Positions 33,871 to 42,821 are shown, counted from the stretch's first letter. The stretch: 64,000 bases of DNA from Lustribacter sp965277075 (GCA_965277075.1 OZ255707.1:1240001-1304000), one strand, 5' to 3'. Translations and numbers: made by a program. Notes: generated by a model not told the origin, from the letters alone.

Positions 33871-35825
33871 TGATCGGCCTGCGAAGCCTGCGCCGGCGGC
33901 GCGCCGGCATACGCCTTCACCCCGTTGGCGATTCCTTGCGCCATGTTTTGTAGGAAGGCGGCCGACCCGAGCAATGCGGCATCGTGCAAATTCGAGATGA
34001 AGGCCGTTTCGATGAGCACTGCCGGCATCGTGGTGTGATGGATCACGTAGAAATTCTCGTGGCGCGGTCCGATGTCGTTTGTCCCGGCCGTCCCGACGAC
34101 GGCGTGTTCCAACGTCGTCGCGAGCAATTGATCTTGCGGTTTGTACCAATAGAACGTCGTGCCGTTGATTGTGCTGCTCTCGGAGTAGTTGACGTGAATG
34201 CTGATAAAGAGACGCGCGTTGACATTGTTTGCGACGTCGCAGCGCGTCTGCAAATAGGCGCGGTCACTCGGATTGGGCTTTCCGTCGGAAGCCATCAACG
34301 CGAGGTTCGACTGGGTGACGGGATCGACGTCGCTATCGCGCGTCATACGGACGAGCCAGCCTTGCGCCCGCAGGAGCGTGCGCAACCGGCGCGCGATGTC
34401 GATCGTGATCGATTTCTCAACCAGACCGTTGTGCGCGGTTCCCATATCGTCGCCGCCGTGACCCGGATCGAGAACGATGACGCGCGAGCCGTTCACCGGA
34501 GGCGCGTATTTCCAGTCGGGCGGCGCCGCGGGGGTCTGAGCAGCCGGCGCAACCGGCACCGGAGCGAGCGCGACATTCGGATCGACGGCACCCGAACCGA
34601 TGCGCCCGCCGCCCGTTCGCACCGCGGCGATCGCGTCGACATTCGTCGCCCCAATGGTGAAGCCGTCGGCGGCCGGCTCGACGTCGATGCGCTTTTCACC
34701 GCGCATCGTCAGCGCGATGCGCACGACCGGTACTGCCGCGCTGCCGATCTGCCGGACGCGCACGCTTCCGACGGCCGGGATATCGGGATGTTCATCGCGT
34801 CCCGCGTCGGTCAGCGTCGCATTGTGAATGTCGACGTACCAGCGCAAATCGGCGAGGCGATGCCAATCGTAGCTCGCGCTGCCGTCGAGGGACACGCGGA
34901 TCGCAAGACCGTCGTCGACGGGCGTCAATACGACGCCGGTGACAACGGCTGGTGTCGCCGCGGCGACCACCGGAGCATCGGAGGCGGACGGCGAGGCCGG
35001 CGGCGCGGGCATGCCGAGGACAGGCGGCGGGGGCTGCTGCGCGGGCGCCGGCAACGTTCCAACGGCGGCGCCGATACCGGTGAACGCGAGCGCAACTTCG
35101 AACGGCGACGATGGGACCTCGATCTCGTGCTGCGCCCCGCGCGGCGCATCGAAGGTCACGACGGTCGTCGGGTTCTTCGGCGAACCGCCGCTGACGATCG
35201 AGACGGTTGTCGATGCGCCGATTCGCCGGTCACCGGCCAGTGTCGAAGCGACCCCGCTGAACGCGAGCTCGACATGTTCGGGCGTCTCGACGCGCTTCAC
35301 GTATGCGAGCTGCGTGGCACCGCGGATGACGACGACGGTTCGCTTGGCGTCGGTCCGGACGTCGAGTGCGCCGATCTGCGGCTGTAAAATCGTCTCACCG
35401 GCACCGGCCACCGGCTCGACGTAAAGCGCGTGCGCCAGCGTCTCGAGCGGGAGAACCGGTTGATTGCCGTCGAGATACGGCGCGAATGCCGCTCGCGCGG
35501 TGATACCGCCCGCCGTGTATTGGTTCGAGCCCAGCGTGAACGCGATCGTTCGATGATCGGCCGCCGTGACGATCACATAGCGCTCTTGCGGCGCAAACGA
35601 GAGCGTCGCGCCCAACCGCGCGAGGAAGCGCTGCAAACCCGGATCTTGCACCGAAACGGCGACGTCGCCGTCGAGCGCGAGCGCGTGCGTGAAGATCAGC
35701 CGTGTCCCGGCAAACCAGAATGCCGGCGGGGCCGATGCGTCCTGCGCCGTTGCCGGAAGCAGCGGCGCAAGGACGGCAAGTGCGGCCAGCAGCGCGCTAA
35801 AAACTCTGACGCGTAAGCGGTTCAT
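33867..35825 (-). CDS. N-acetylmuramoyl-L-alanine amidase with copper-amine-oxidase-like and AMIN-like domains
   Basis: Exported cell-wall hydrolase of 652 aa. Signal peptide (residues 1-28, ending PATAQ), then a copper-amine-oxidase N-terminal-like domain (~40-140), beta-rich AMIN-like regions separated by a Pro/Ala-rich linker (~275-310), and a C-terminal Amidase_3 domain. The latter's zinc ligands and catalytic Glu lie in VLDPGHGGDDMG, VEKSITIDIARRL, FISIHVNYSES and PAVLIETAFISN. ATG 35825 overlaps the end of the GerMN gene by 29 nt. Confidence 0.9.
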   Translation of the reverse strand: MNRLRVRVFSALLAALAVLAPLLPATAQDASAPPAFWFAGTRLIFTHALALDGDVAVSVQDPGLQRFLARLGATLSFAPQERYVIVTAADHRTIAFTLGSNQYTAGGITARAAFAPYLDGNQPVLPLETLAHALYVEPVAGAGETILQPQIGALDVRTDAKRTVVVIRGATQLAYVKRVETPEHVELAFSGVASTLAGDRRIGASTTVSIVSGGSPKNPTTVVTFDAPRGAQHEIEVPSSPFEVALAFTGIGAAVGTLPAPAQQPPPPVLGMPAPPASPSASDAPVVAAATPAVVTGVVLTPVDDGLAIRVSLDGSASYDWHRLADLRWYVDIHNATLTDAGRDEHPDIPAVGSVRVRQIGSAAVPVVRIALTMRGEKRIDVEPAADGFTIGATNVDAIAAVRTGGGRIGSGAVDPNVALAPVPVAPAAQTPAAPPDWKYAPPVNGSRVIVLDPGHGGDDMGTAHNGLVEKSITIDIARRLRTLLRAQGWLVRMTRDSDVDPVTQSNLALMASDGKPNPSDRAYLQTRCDVANNVNARLFISIHVNYSESSTINGTTFYWYKPQDQLLATTLEHAVVGTAGTNDIGPRHENFYVIHHTTMPAVLIETAFISNLHDAALLGSAAFLQNMAQGIANGVKAYAGAPPAQASQADQ

Positions 35826-36294
35826 CAAGCTCGAGATGACCTCCGGGAAGCGTCGCAACGGTCGTGCCGCCGACGTGAACGCGAACGGATGTGATGCCGG
35901 GAAGCGCCGTGAGCGTGTACACGAGGGCTTTGAACTCCGCGCTTTCCGTAAAGCTGCCCTCGACGTGTCCACCGACCTCGGTCGAAAGATCGACGACGGC
36001 CGTCGTGCCGTCGAGCTCCGTCGAGATCACGCGCGTTCCGGCCGGAAACCGTACGGCATCCGTGCCGGCCGGCGGGCCGGCCACGGCTTGCACCGCCGCG
36101 TAGAACGCGACATTCTTCGGGTCGCGGGCCGGCCCCAGCGTCACCCGCCATGGCGTAACCGTCGTGCCGTCGGCTTTGACGTAGTAGACGGCAATCGTGT
36201 CGGGTTGCCGCGAGCGATGGCCGAAAAACCACCACGACGCTGCGACGGCAACCACCAACACGAGCACCAAAGCGACGGCGCGCGCGGCTCGCAT
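35797..36294 (-). CDS. GerMN-domain membrane-anchored protein
   Basis: 165 aa: an N-terminal TM anchor (AVALVLVLVVAVAASWWFF) and one GerMN domain (IAVYYVKADG, YAAVQAVAGPPAG, VVDLSTEVGGHVEGS, EFKALVYTLTALPGITSVRVHVGG). GerMN domains occur in spore and cell-envelope proteins and often sit beside amidases. Here it precedes and overlaps the amidase gene, so a peptidoglycan-associated accessory role is likely. Confidence 0.85.
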   Translation of the reverse strand: MRAARAVALVLVLVVAVAASWWFFGHRSRQPDTIAVYYVKADGTTVTPWRVTLGPARDPKNVAFYAAVQAVAGPPAGTDAVRFPAGTRVISTELDGTTAVVDLSTEVGGHVEGSFTESAEFKALVYTLTALPGITSVRVHVGGTTVATLPGGHLELDEPLTRQSF

Positions 36295-36450
36295 GTTGGA
36301 GTCATCGCATTCGCGTTGCGCACCGTTCTCTACTCCGTATGCGAAAAACGAGGAGAGGCCGGGGGCCGGGCGCTACGGAATCTCGTGAATGCCATGGTAC
36401 TTTCCGTTGGCTGTACGAACGGCTGCGCCGAGGGGTTTCGGTAGGCGGCC

Positions 36451-37746
36451 TTGTCCCGTCTGTTTGAGAGCTTCGGCGACGACGCCGACGAGGCCGAATT
36501 TCCCGTTGTTTCCCTTCCGGAGGCGGAAGCGGCCGACGACACCGTCGGCGCGGAGGGCAAAACGGCGTTGCTCGCCGGCGTCGACCTGGATGACGCGTTG
36601 GCCTCGGGCGACCCGCTTGACGAGGGTGCCTCGGGAAGCAGGGCCGATAGCGCTTCATACGAGCCGCTTTCCGACGACTACGACATCCCGGATTTCGACG
36701 CCGACGCGAGGGATATCAGCGCCTACGAAGATGCGAAGCGCCGCCATCTGCGCCAACAGATATCGTCGGCCGAGACCGGAATTCACGCCTCGTTCAAACA
36801 GAAGCGCGAGCAGTTGCAGCGTGAGGTGAAGAACGCACGTTCGTTCGAAGAGGAGCGCCGCGCGAGCGCGATGTTCACGACGCGCCAGTACGCGAACGCG
36901 TATCCCAATCACGTCGACAAGAAAGGGATAACGCCGGCGTCGTTCTTCGAAAATCTTTTCTCGTTCGGTCGTGCCGGCCGACTCTACCGCGCCGCCTCCG
37001 TCGCGACCGAAGCGCTGGAGCAACTGCGCACCGCGATGCGCAAACGTGAAGAACAACTGGGCGCGCTGGAGAGTCAGATGGGCCGCGCGATCTATCTCAA
37101 AGAAGAATCGATCAAGAAAGCGATGGAGACGGAAGCCGGCCTCGCCGAGTTTAACGATCGCCCCGAGATCAATCCGCTCCACCGGCGCACGCAGCGCATC
37201 ACCAAAGAGCGGGCCGCCTACGCACGGCGACTCGAACGCAACGAGGTCGCCGACGACGAACAGCGCGACCGCGCGATGGCCGAACACAAGCTCAAGTACG
37301 CGGAGTTGCCGCTGATGGGCGCGATCATTGCGAAGGTTGCGCGGTACGGTACGCTCTCGTATTTTCAATTGCGCGATCTCGCAAAAAAAGAATCGCTGCT
37401 GACGTACGACCCGCGACTCGATCCGCTGCGCAACTCGGTCTTCGATGTGTACTCGGTGGCGTCGGCGGTCGCGGCAAAGCTGAAGCGCAACGATAACGGA
37501 ACCGCGTTTCGCGTGGCCGATCACTTCAAAGCGTGCTGGCGTAACCAGGAGCAAGCCGAAGAACTCTACGGTGCGCACCGTTCGGCGCTGCGCGAAGATC
37601 GCGGTCTTCCGAAGATGGAACCGCGCGACCCGAGCGAAGCGGAAGTGCTCGATCGTTTGGCGGCGCTCGCCGCGCAAGTCGACGGAGGCGGCGTCCGCGA
37701 CCATCTACCGCCGGCGATCAACGGCACCTCGACGCTTCGCGGCTAG
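36451..37746 (+). CDS. Hypothetical coiled-coil protein
   Basis: Not recognised. 431 aa from a TTG start with AGGCGG upstream. The first ~95 residues are acidic and disordered-looking (Asp/Glu/Ala). Residues ~95-240 are strongly charged with heptad-like helices (KQKREQLQREVKNARSFEEE, LRTAMRKREEQLGALESQMG, KKAMETEAGLAEF). The C-terminal part (~255-370) is more globular (MGAIIAKVARYGTLSYFQLRDL, YDPRLDPLRNSVFDVYSVA). No signal peptide, TM segment or catalytic motif is visible. It is a single gene between the divergent gerMN and the convergent homoserine dehydrogenase. Confidence 0.7.
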   Translation: MSRLFESFGDDADEAEFPVVSLPEAEAADDTVGAEGKTALLAGVDLDDALASGDPLDEGASGSRADSASYEPLSDDYDIPDFDADARDISAYEDAKRRHLRQQISSAETGIHASFKQKREQLQREVKNARSFEEERRASAMFTTRQYANAYPNHVDKKGITPASFFENLFSFGRAGRLYRAASVATEALEQLRTAMRKREEQLGALESQMGRAIYLKEESIKKAMETEAGLAEFNDRPEINPLHRRTQRITKERAAYARRLERNEVADDEQRDRAMAEHKLKYAELPLMGAIIAKVARYGTLSYFQLRDLAKKESLLTYDPRLDPLRNSVFDVYSVASAVAAKLKRNDNGTAFRVADHFKACWRNQEQAEELYGAHRSALREDRGLPKMEPRDPSEAEVLDRLAALAAQVDGGGVRDHLPPAINGTSTLRG

Positions 37747-37763
37747 CGTTCGGCTAACGCTGT

Positions 37764-38918
37764 TTACATGAAGACGGGCAGCGCCGAATGGACGTCGCTG
37801 CGCGCCGCGACGCCGGCGACCGCATCGAGTCCGAGCGGTGCGGTGATCTCGACGCCGTGCGTGCCGCGCACGACGACGGGAAGACGCAGCGGTGCGACCG
37901 CGATGGGATCGCCGACGGTACGCCGGCGCAGGAAACTCCCATGCTTGCGAGCGTCGAGTGCTGCAACGATATCGCCGACGACGCTCGATGCCGACGCGTC
38001 GCCGCCCGCGCCCAGTCCGAAAAATTCCAACACACCGCAACCGGCACCGGTCAGCCGCACCACGTTTTCGGCGCCGCTCGGCCGCGCGAAGGGATGATCG
38101 CGCGCGACGAACATCGGCGTTACGCCGGCTTCGATGCCGTCGGCCGTACGCCGCGCGAGCGCGACGAGCTTCAGCCGCCAGCCGCGTTCACGCGCGAGCG
38201 CGATATCGTCCGGCGTGATTGACGTGATGCCCCATCGCCGCACCGCGTGCAGCGCGACCGGTTGCCGGAACGCGAGCGTGGCAAGAATCGTTAACTTGTG
38301 CGCCGCGTCGTGCCCTTCCACATCGTTTCGCGGATCCGACTCGGCGAAGCCGCGGCGCTGCGCTTCCATGAGCGCGGGCGCGTACGCAGCACCGCTCTCC
38401 ATCTGCGAGAGCACGAAGTTCGTCGTGCCGTTGACGATACCGCCGATCTCGCCGATCGTCTCGTCCAAAAGCGACGATTCGAGCGAACGCAGAATCGGAA
38501 TGGCTCCGCCGACCGCCGCTTCGTAATGTAACGTTGCGCCGGTCCGCGTCGCGAACGCCGCCAGCCACGGGCCGTCGATCGCGATCAACTCTTTGTTCGC
38601 GGTGACGACGTCTTTACCGTGAGCGATCGCCCGCAGAACCAGCTCGCGCGCCAATCGGACGCCGCCGATGCATTCCACGACGATACCGACCGACGGATCG
38701 TCGACGACCGCGAACGGATCGGAACTCCAGTTCGTCCACGCGACGTCGCGCGGTTTTGTCGTGTCGCGCACGGCGATGCCCCGGACGAGTCCCGGCTCTC
38801 TTGCCAACAGCCGTCGGGCCACCGCCGAGCCGACGACGCCGCAGCCCAGCAACCCGATTCCGAGCGTGGGCGCGGGTTTTCGCTCGGGAAGCTGCGAGTC
38901 GGAGACGGCGCTAAGCAT
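37764..38918 (-). CDS. hom: Homoserine dehydrogenase without ACT domain
   Basis: It reduces aspartate semialdehyde to homoserine. The 384-aa protein has the NAD(P) loop GIGLLGCGVVGSAVARRLL, VVTANKELIA, YEAAVGGAIPILR, GIVNGTTNFVLSQM, ESDPRNDVEGHDAAHKLTILA (catalytic region) and GLGAGGDASASSVVGDI. It ends about 50 residues after the catalytic domain and lacks the usual C-terminal ACT domain, so Thr feedback at the protein level is probably lost. ATG 38918 has an excellent GGAGGAATT upstream. A Thr/Ile/Met leader peptide and terminator precede it, shifting control to transcription. A second, ACT-containing copy lies at 52.6 kb. Confidence 0.94.
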   Translation of the reverse strand: MLSAVSDSQLPERKPAPTLGIGLLGCGVVGSAVARRLLAREPGLVRGIAVRDTTKPRDVAWTNWSSDPFAVVDDPSVGIVVECIGGVRLARELVLRAIAHGKDVVTANKELIAIDGPWLAAFATRTGATLHYEAAVGGAIPILRSLESSLLDETIGEIGGIVNGTTNFVLSQMESGAAYAPALMEAQRRGFAESDPRNDVEGHDAAHKLTILATLAFRQPVALHAVRRWGITSITPDDIALARERGWRLKLVALARRTADGIEAGVTPMFVARDHPFARPSGAENVVRLTGAGCGVLEFFGLGAGGDASASSVVGDIVAALDARKHGSFLRRRTVGDPIAVAPLRLPVVVRGTHGVEITAPLGLDAVAGVAARSDVHSALPVFM

Positions 38919-38941
38919 AATTCCTCCGGGTGTAGACAAAG

Positions 38942-38968
38942 AAAAAACCCTCGCACATCGGCGAGGGT
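38942..38968 (-). terminator. Attenuator terminator in the hom leader
   Basis: On the minus strand ACCCTCGC (38968-38961), a 6-nt loop and GCGAGGGT (38954-38947) form an 8-bp stem running into six T residues (38942-38947). It sits 23 nt before the hom ATG. Its 5' arm plus loop is perfectly complementary over 11 nt to a segment of the leader-peptide gene, so an alternative antiterminator fold exists. Confidence 0.88.
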
Positions 38969-38995
38969 CGTATCGGCGGGCTTGGCGTTCGCGTT

Positions 38996-39058
38996 CTAGA
39001 CCAGCACCGTTCGACACTCACCCTCGCCGAGGGGAATGGTCATAATGGTGGTGGTCAT
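38996..39058 (-). CDS. Thr/Ile/Met leader peptide of hom
   Basis: A 20-codon ORF from ATG 39058 to TAG 38996. It begins MTTTIMTIPLGEGE: in the first eight codons there are four Thr, two Ile and a second Met. This resembles E. coli thrL, which senses Thr and Ile. Codons 10-13 contain the antiterminator segment. A ribosome stalled at the Thr/Ile codons would leave that segment free to pair with the terminator arm; a ribosome running to the stop would cover it. The gene downstream, homoserine dehydrogenase, is at the branch to Thr, Ile and Met, which fits. Confidence 0.88.
   Translation of the reverse strand: MTTTIMTIPLGEGECRTVLV
39020..39030 (-). promoter_or_regulatory. Antiterminator segment of the hom attenuator
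   Basis: Minus-strand TCGGCGAGGGT (39030-39020) is an exact complement of ACCCTCGCCGA (38968-38958), the 5' arm and loop of the terminator. The same segment can instead fold on its own flank (CCCTC, loop GGC, GAGGG). This gives the three mutually exclusive pairings expected of an attenuator. Confidence 0.8.
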
Positions 39059-39085
39059 CGTGACACGGAGCGAACACATGCGCCG

Positions 39086-39115
39086 ACGATAGCACACCCC
39101 GGCGCCCGCGCGCAA
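39086..39115 (-). promoter_or_regulatory. Predicted promoter of the hom leader
   Basis: TTGCGC (39110-39115, minus strand), 18-bp spacer, TATCGT (39086-39091) with an extended -10 TG. A transcript start near 39079 would leave about 20 nt before the leader-peptide ATG. Confidence 0.4.
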
Positions 39116-39176
39116 CCGCGTGCGCCGAGCGGAAACTCATCGTGTGATGCCGAGTACAGCCGGCGGGAGGTTCCGT

Positions 39177-40076
39177 ATGTTCAAGATTGCCGCCATCCTC
39201 ATCGCGGGTGCGATTTTGCTTTGGCCGACGTTCTCGAAGGCGGGCGCGAGCTTTGTCTGGCGTCCGCCGAACGCCGTTCGTTCGATCGTGGCGTTGATCG
39301 CGCTGGCGTTCCTGTGGACCGTCGGCGACTCGTTCGGCGTCGTCCCGGCCGGTGACACCGGCGTGAAAACGCTCTTCGGCGGCAAGGTCCTCAACGACAC
39401 CGTCGGCGAGGGGCTCTACATCGTTCCGGTCGGCATCGTCCAGGTTCACGTCCTCGACACCAAGCCGCACAAGCTCCAGCTCGACGACGTGGAAGCGGTC
39501 ACCAGCGACCGGCAGAAAGTGCACACGACGATCGCCTTGATCGTGCAGATCGATGCGGTTGCGGCGCCGACGGTCTATCGCAGCTATCGCAGCGTCGACA
39601 ACGTCGACGCGCAGGTCGTGCTGCCGAAGTTTCAAGAAGCCGTGAAGACGATCACCGCACGGTACACCGCGCCCGATCAGATCAGACAACGTCCGCAGAT
39701 CCGGGATGAAATGGTGCGCTTCATGCAAAGTGAACTCAAGGACACCGGCATCGTCGTGCGCAGCAACAGTCTCGCCATCATCAACTTCGCCTACGATCCG
39801 GCCTACCAGGAAGCGATCGAGGCGACGCAAGTCGCACAACAGAACCTGATCAAGAGCGAAAACGAACTGAAAGTCTCGCAGATCGAGGCGAAGAAAGTCG
39901 TTGCGAAGGCGCAGGGCGACGCGCAAGCGGCGCGTTTGATCGCCTCCGCCAATAATGCTGCGTCGATTCAAAAATCGCTGATCGACAAATGGGACGGGCA
40001 TATGCCGCAAGTCGTCTCGGGTACCGGATCGGGTCTCGTTTTCAGTCTTGCGTCGATGGGACCGAAAGAACGCTGA
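39177..40076 (+). CDS. SPFH/prohibitin-like membrane protein
   Basis: 299 aa. Two N-terminal hydrophobic segments (IAAILIAGAILLW and SIVALIALAFLW) precede an SPFH domain (VVPAGDTGVKTLFGGKVLNDTVGEGLYIVPVGIVQVHVLDTK...). A long helix rich in Ala, Gln, Glu and Lys follows (EATQVAQQNLIKSENELKVSQIEAKKVVAKAQGDAQAARLI), typical of the prohibitin coiled coil. ATG 39177 is preferred because GGGAGG lies upstream. These proteins scaffold membrane microdomains and often modulate membrane proteases. No partner gene is adjacent. Confidence 0.88.
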   Translation: MFKIAAILIAGAILLWPTFSKAGASFVWRPPNAVRSIVALIALAFLWTVGDSFGVVPAGDTGVKTLFGGKVLNDTVGEGLYIVPVGIVQVHVLDTKPHKLQLDDVEAVTSDRQKVHTTIALIVQIDAVAAPTVYRSYRSVDNVDAQVVLPKFQEAVKTITARYTAPDQIRQRPQIRDEMVRFMQSELKDTGIVVRSNSLAIINFAYDPAYQEAIEATQVAQQNLIKSENELKVSQIEAKKVVAKAQGDAQAARLIASANNAASIQKSLIDKWDGHMPQVVSGTGSGLVFSLASMGPKER

Positions 40077-40081
40077 GCGCG

Positions 40082-40996
40082 TCAGTCGAGCGCGACGAAC
40101 GTCTCGTCGATATCCAGTTTCTCCGCTGTGAGCGCCTGTTCGGCGGCATAGCCCAGAAACGCGTCGATGGCCGCGGTATTGATCGCACGACCGTACGGAT
40201 AGGGGTCGCCCAGCGCGGCGCGTGCCGCTTCGAACGTCAGCCCCGCGATCGGCGATTCGATCTCGACTGCGCTCGGGTGCGCGTATGCGAAATCCCGCGA
40301 CCGCGTGAAGAGTTCGTACAGCGACGCCGCAAGGCCGGGCGTATCGCGCAGCAACGGTTCGCGCACGACGATCGTATGCATGAGCGGATAAATGCCGGTG
40401 CGCCGGCGGTATTCGAGCGACGTCGCGACCGGGTCCTCGAAAAGGAACGCGAGCTTGCCGTCGCGCGCGGGCGGCCGCGGGGCGAAGATCGCGTCGACCG
40501 TGCCGTCGAGCACGAGCGACGGCAACGGGCGGTCCTCGACGGTGGTCACGCGTACGTCGGGTGAAAAGCCGACGTCGAGGCGCTCGGGCTGCGTCGTCAC
40601 CCAGTTGATATCGCGCGCAGCGACACCGTATTCGTGCACCAACAGTCCACGATGCCACATGCTCGACGTCATCCAAAACTGCGGTAGCGCAACGCGTTTG
40701 CCGCGCAGATCCGATGCCGACGCGATGTGCGCTGACGGCGCGCAGGCGACGCACGGTTGCAGGAACCGGCGTCCCATGAAGATCGGCAAGGCCATGAGTT
40801 CGTGTCCGCGCGAACGCGCTTGCACGTAGGTGGCCATCGACATCTCCGCGATATCGTACCGGCCGCCGATCATGGCCCGGCTGTTTTCATCGACGGTCGC
40901 CGTCGAGAGATCGAGGTCGAGCGCCGAGTCCGCGACGTTCCCCGAGAGGATGGGCTCGGTCAACGCCGACGCAATCAACGTAACGGAAATCGCCAT
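40082..40996 (-). CDS. 4,5-Dihydroxyphthalate decarboxylase-like / NMT1-type binding protein
   Basis: 304 aa with no signal peptide. Segments such as DENSRAMIGGRYDIAEMSMATYVQARSRG, LMALPIFMGRRFLQP, DLRGKRVALPQF, GVAARDINWVTTQPER and VDAIFAPRPP match the periplasmic-binding-protein fold of 4,5-dihydroxyphthalate decarboxylases. These reuse a substrate-binding protein fold as an intracellular enzyme. Lack of a leader supports enzyme over transporter. The neighbouring class II aldolase and the later FAD monooxygenase and RraA genes point to aromatic-acid degradation. Confidence 0.75.
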   Translation of the reverse strand: MAISVTLIASALTEPILSGNVADSALDLDLSTATVDENSRAMIGGRYDIAEMSMATYVQARSRGHELMALPIFMGRRFLQPCVACAPSAHIASASDLRGKRVALPQFWMTSSMWHRGLLVHEYGVAARDINWVTTQPERLDVGFSPDVRVTTVEDRPLPSLVLDGTVDAIFAPRPPARDGKLAFLFEDPVATSLEYRRRTGIYPLMHTIVVREPLLRDTPGLAASLYELFTRSRDFAYAHPSAVEIESPIAGLTFEAARAALGDPYPYGRAINTAAIDAFLGYAAEQALTAEKLDIDETFVALD

Positions 40997-41038
40997 AGAC
41001 CGGGATTTTACGCACTGCGCCGGGCAATCACTCCCGCG

Positions 41039-41746
41039 ATGGAAGTCGATTATGATTCAGCGGAGGTTCACGAGCTGCGCGAAAAAATCGCACTCGGCTG
41101 CCGCATTCTTGCCAAACTTGAACTCGTCGATTACCTGGGACACGTCAGCGCGCGCATTCCCGGTACCGACCTCGTCTTGATTCGCGCACGCGGCGCCGAA
41201 CAGGGCAATCAGCTGCATATGACGGCTGACGGCGTGTCGCTCGTCGATCTCGAAACGACGCACATCGCCGGCAAATATCGCGTCCCCGACGAAACGAAGC
41301 TGCACACGGAGATCTACAAAGCGCGGCCCGACGTCACCGCGGTGGTCCACACCCATCAGCCGATTGCAACGATCTTCGGCGATCTCGAACGACCGATTCT
41401 GCCGATGCAAGGCGTCATGGCCCAGGTGCTCGCGCGCGGCGACATCCCGATCTATCCGTCGGCACGCAAGGTCACGACGACCGAACAGGGCGCGGAACTC
41501 GCCGCCGTGCTGGGCGACAAACCGATCGTTCACCTCCGCAATCACGGGATTGCGATCGCCGGGACGAGCGTCGAAGAAGTCGTCATCTCGTGCATCTGGC
41601 TCGAACATCAAGCGAAGCTCACGTGGTGGGCCTCGATGATCGGGACGCCGCGCGGCATGAGCGCCGACGATCTCGCCCACCAAGGTGCCGACGCGTTCGG
41701 TTTCGGTGCGCGCTGGAATTACTATGCAAGTCTGCTCGACGAGTAG
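41039..41746 (+). CDS. Class II aldolase/adducin family protein
   Basis: 235 aa. Zinc ligands lie in VVHTHQPIAT (HxH) and HLRNHGIAIAG (His), with a catalytic acid probably at the LHTEIYKARPD Glu. The family includes L-fuculose-phosphate aldolase, L-ribulose-phosphate epimerase and decarboxylases of hydroxylated aromatic or pyridine carboxylates. The adjacent dihydroxyphthalate decarboxylase-like gene favours a decarboxylase or aldolase of aromatic catabolites. ATG 41039 lies 42 bp from the divergent neighbour. Confidence 0.85.
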   Translation: MEVDYDSAEVHELREKIALGCRILAKLELVDYLGHVSARIPGTDLVLIRARGAEQGNQLHMTADGVSLVDLETTHIAGKYRVPDETKLHTEIYKARPDVTAVVHTHQPIATIFGDLERPILPMQGVMAQVLARGDIPIYPSARKVTTTEQGAELAAVLGDKPIVHLRNHGIAIAGTSVEEVVISCIWLEHQAKLTWWASMIGTPRGMSADDLAHQGADAFGFGARWNYYASLLDE

Positions 41747-41762
41747 CCCGTGCGAGGGCACA

Positions 41763-42653
41763 CTACGCGAAGACGGCGCTCACGACGCGTCCGAGAGCGG
41801 CAAGTGCCGCTTCGCTCGCCTCTGCCGATAGCTTCGAACCGGTAAGATATGCCGTGACGATGACCGGTGAGCGATGTGGCGGCCGGAGAACTGCGATATC
41901 GTTGTGCGTGCTCGAAGCGCCGAAGGCATTCGGCGGACCCCCCGAGCCCGTCTTGTCGCCCGCGCGCCACGACGAGGGTACGCCGGCGCGAAGGCAGCCG
42001 GCGCCGGTGCGGCAGGCCACCAGCCACGCGGTCAGACGGTCGCGCGACGCCGGCGCGAGAGCATTCGCGTGCAAGATCCGCCGCATATCGCTTGCCATGG
42101 CGACCGGCGTGGTCGTATCGCGGACATCGCCCGGGACCGCGGTATTGAGCGTGGGTTCGGTGCGGTTCAGCGTCGTGAGCGTATCCCCGAGCGCCCGCGC
42201 GTAACGCGTGACCCCGGGTGGTCCCCCGATCGTCGCCAAGAGCAAATTTGCGGCGGTGTTATCGCTATAGACGATCGCCGCTTCACACAGCGCACGAATC
42301 GTCAAGAACCCGTCGGCGGCATGCTTCCTCGCGACCGGCGCATACGCGAGCAGATCGCGCGGACCGAACGGTATCTGCCGTTCAAGTTGCTCGCGCCCCG
42401 CGTCGACGCGCGACAAGACTGCGGCAACGGCCAGAAATTTGAAGGTGCTGCACATCGGAAAACGCTCATCGGCGCGACGGGATAGACGTCGCCCGGTGTG
42501 GGTGTCGAGAGCGAACAGCCCGAGCCGGCCGCCGCTGCTCGTTTCCAAAGCTCGCATCTGCTCCGTCGCGACTTCTCCGGCGAGAGTTGCCGCCGGCACC
42601 GAAAGGACGGTCGCCGCTGCGGTCGCGCTCGTTACAAACGTCGCTCGCCGCAT
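41763..42653 (-). CDS. Class A beta-lactamase
   Basis: This exported serine hydrolase opens beta-lactam rings. The 296-aa protein has a signal peptide (MRRATFVTSATAAATVLSVPAATLAG). The catalytic motifs are intact: S69-T-F-K72, S130-D-N132, E166 in LNRTEPTLN and K234-T-G236. This numbering from the chosen start happens to nearly match Ambler positions. ATG 42653 has GGAGG upstream. No BlaI-type dyad is seen at its promoter, so it is probably not under the BlaI-like repressor at 5.2 kb. A cysteine just before the Ser (MCSTFK) also occurs in some carbapenem-hydrolysing enzymes, but the spectrum cannot be inferred. Confidence 0.93.
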   Translation of the reverse strand: MRRATFVTSATAAATVLSVPAATLAGEVATEQMRALETSSGGRLGLFALDTHTGRRLSRRADERFPMCSTFKFLAVAAVLSRVDAGREQLERQIPFGPRDLLAYAPVARKHAADGFLTIRALCEAAIVYSDNTAANLLLATIGGPPGVTRYARALGDTLTTLNRTEPTLNTAVPGDVRDTTTPVAMASDMRRILHANALAPASRDRLTAWLVACRTGAGCLRAGVPSSWRAGDKTGSGGPPNAFGASSTHNDIAVLRPPHRSPVIVTAYLTGSKLSAEASEAALAALGRVVSAVFA

Positions 42654-42821
42654 TGGCGCCCTCCGCTCGGATCGCGCCGGGACTGCAACCGTTGATCCTC
42701 CGCCGAGCGTCTTTTCGAGCACACGATAGCGCTCGGCGACGACATCAGAATCGGGCATCCGCCGCGTATTCGACGGGATGCGCGCGAACCATCGACGCAT
42801 CAATCAACCAAGGAGCGCACC

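Noticed and set aside
41763..42821. BlaI control of the class A beta-lactamase
   Set aside because: No TACTACA/TGTAGTA-like dyad is seen between 42654 and 42821, and the blaI/blaR-like genes are 36 kb away next to another target.
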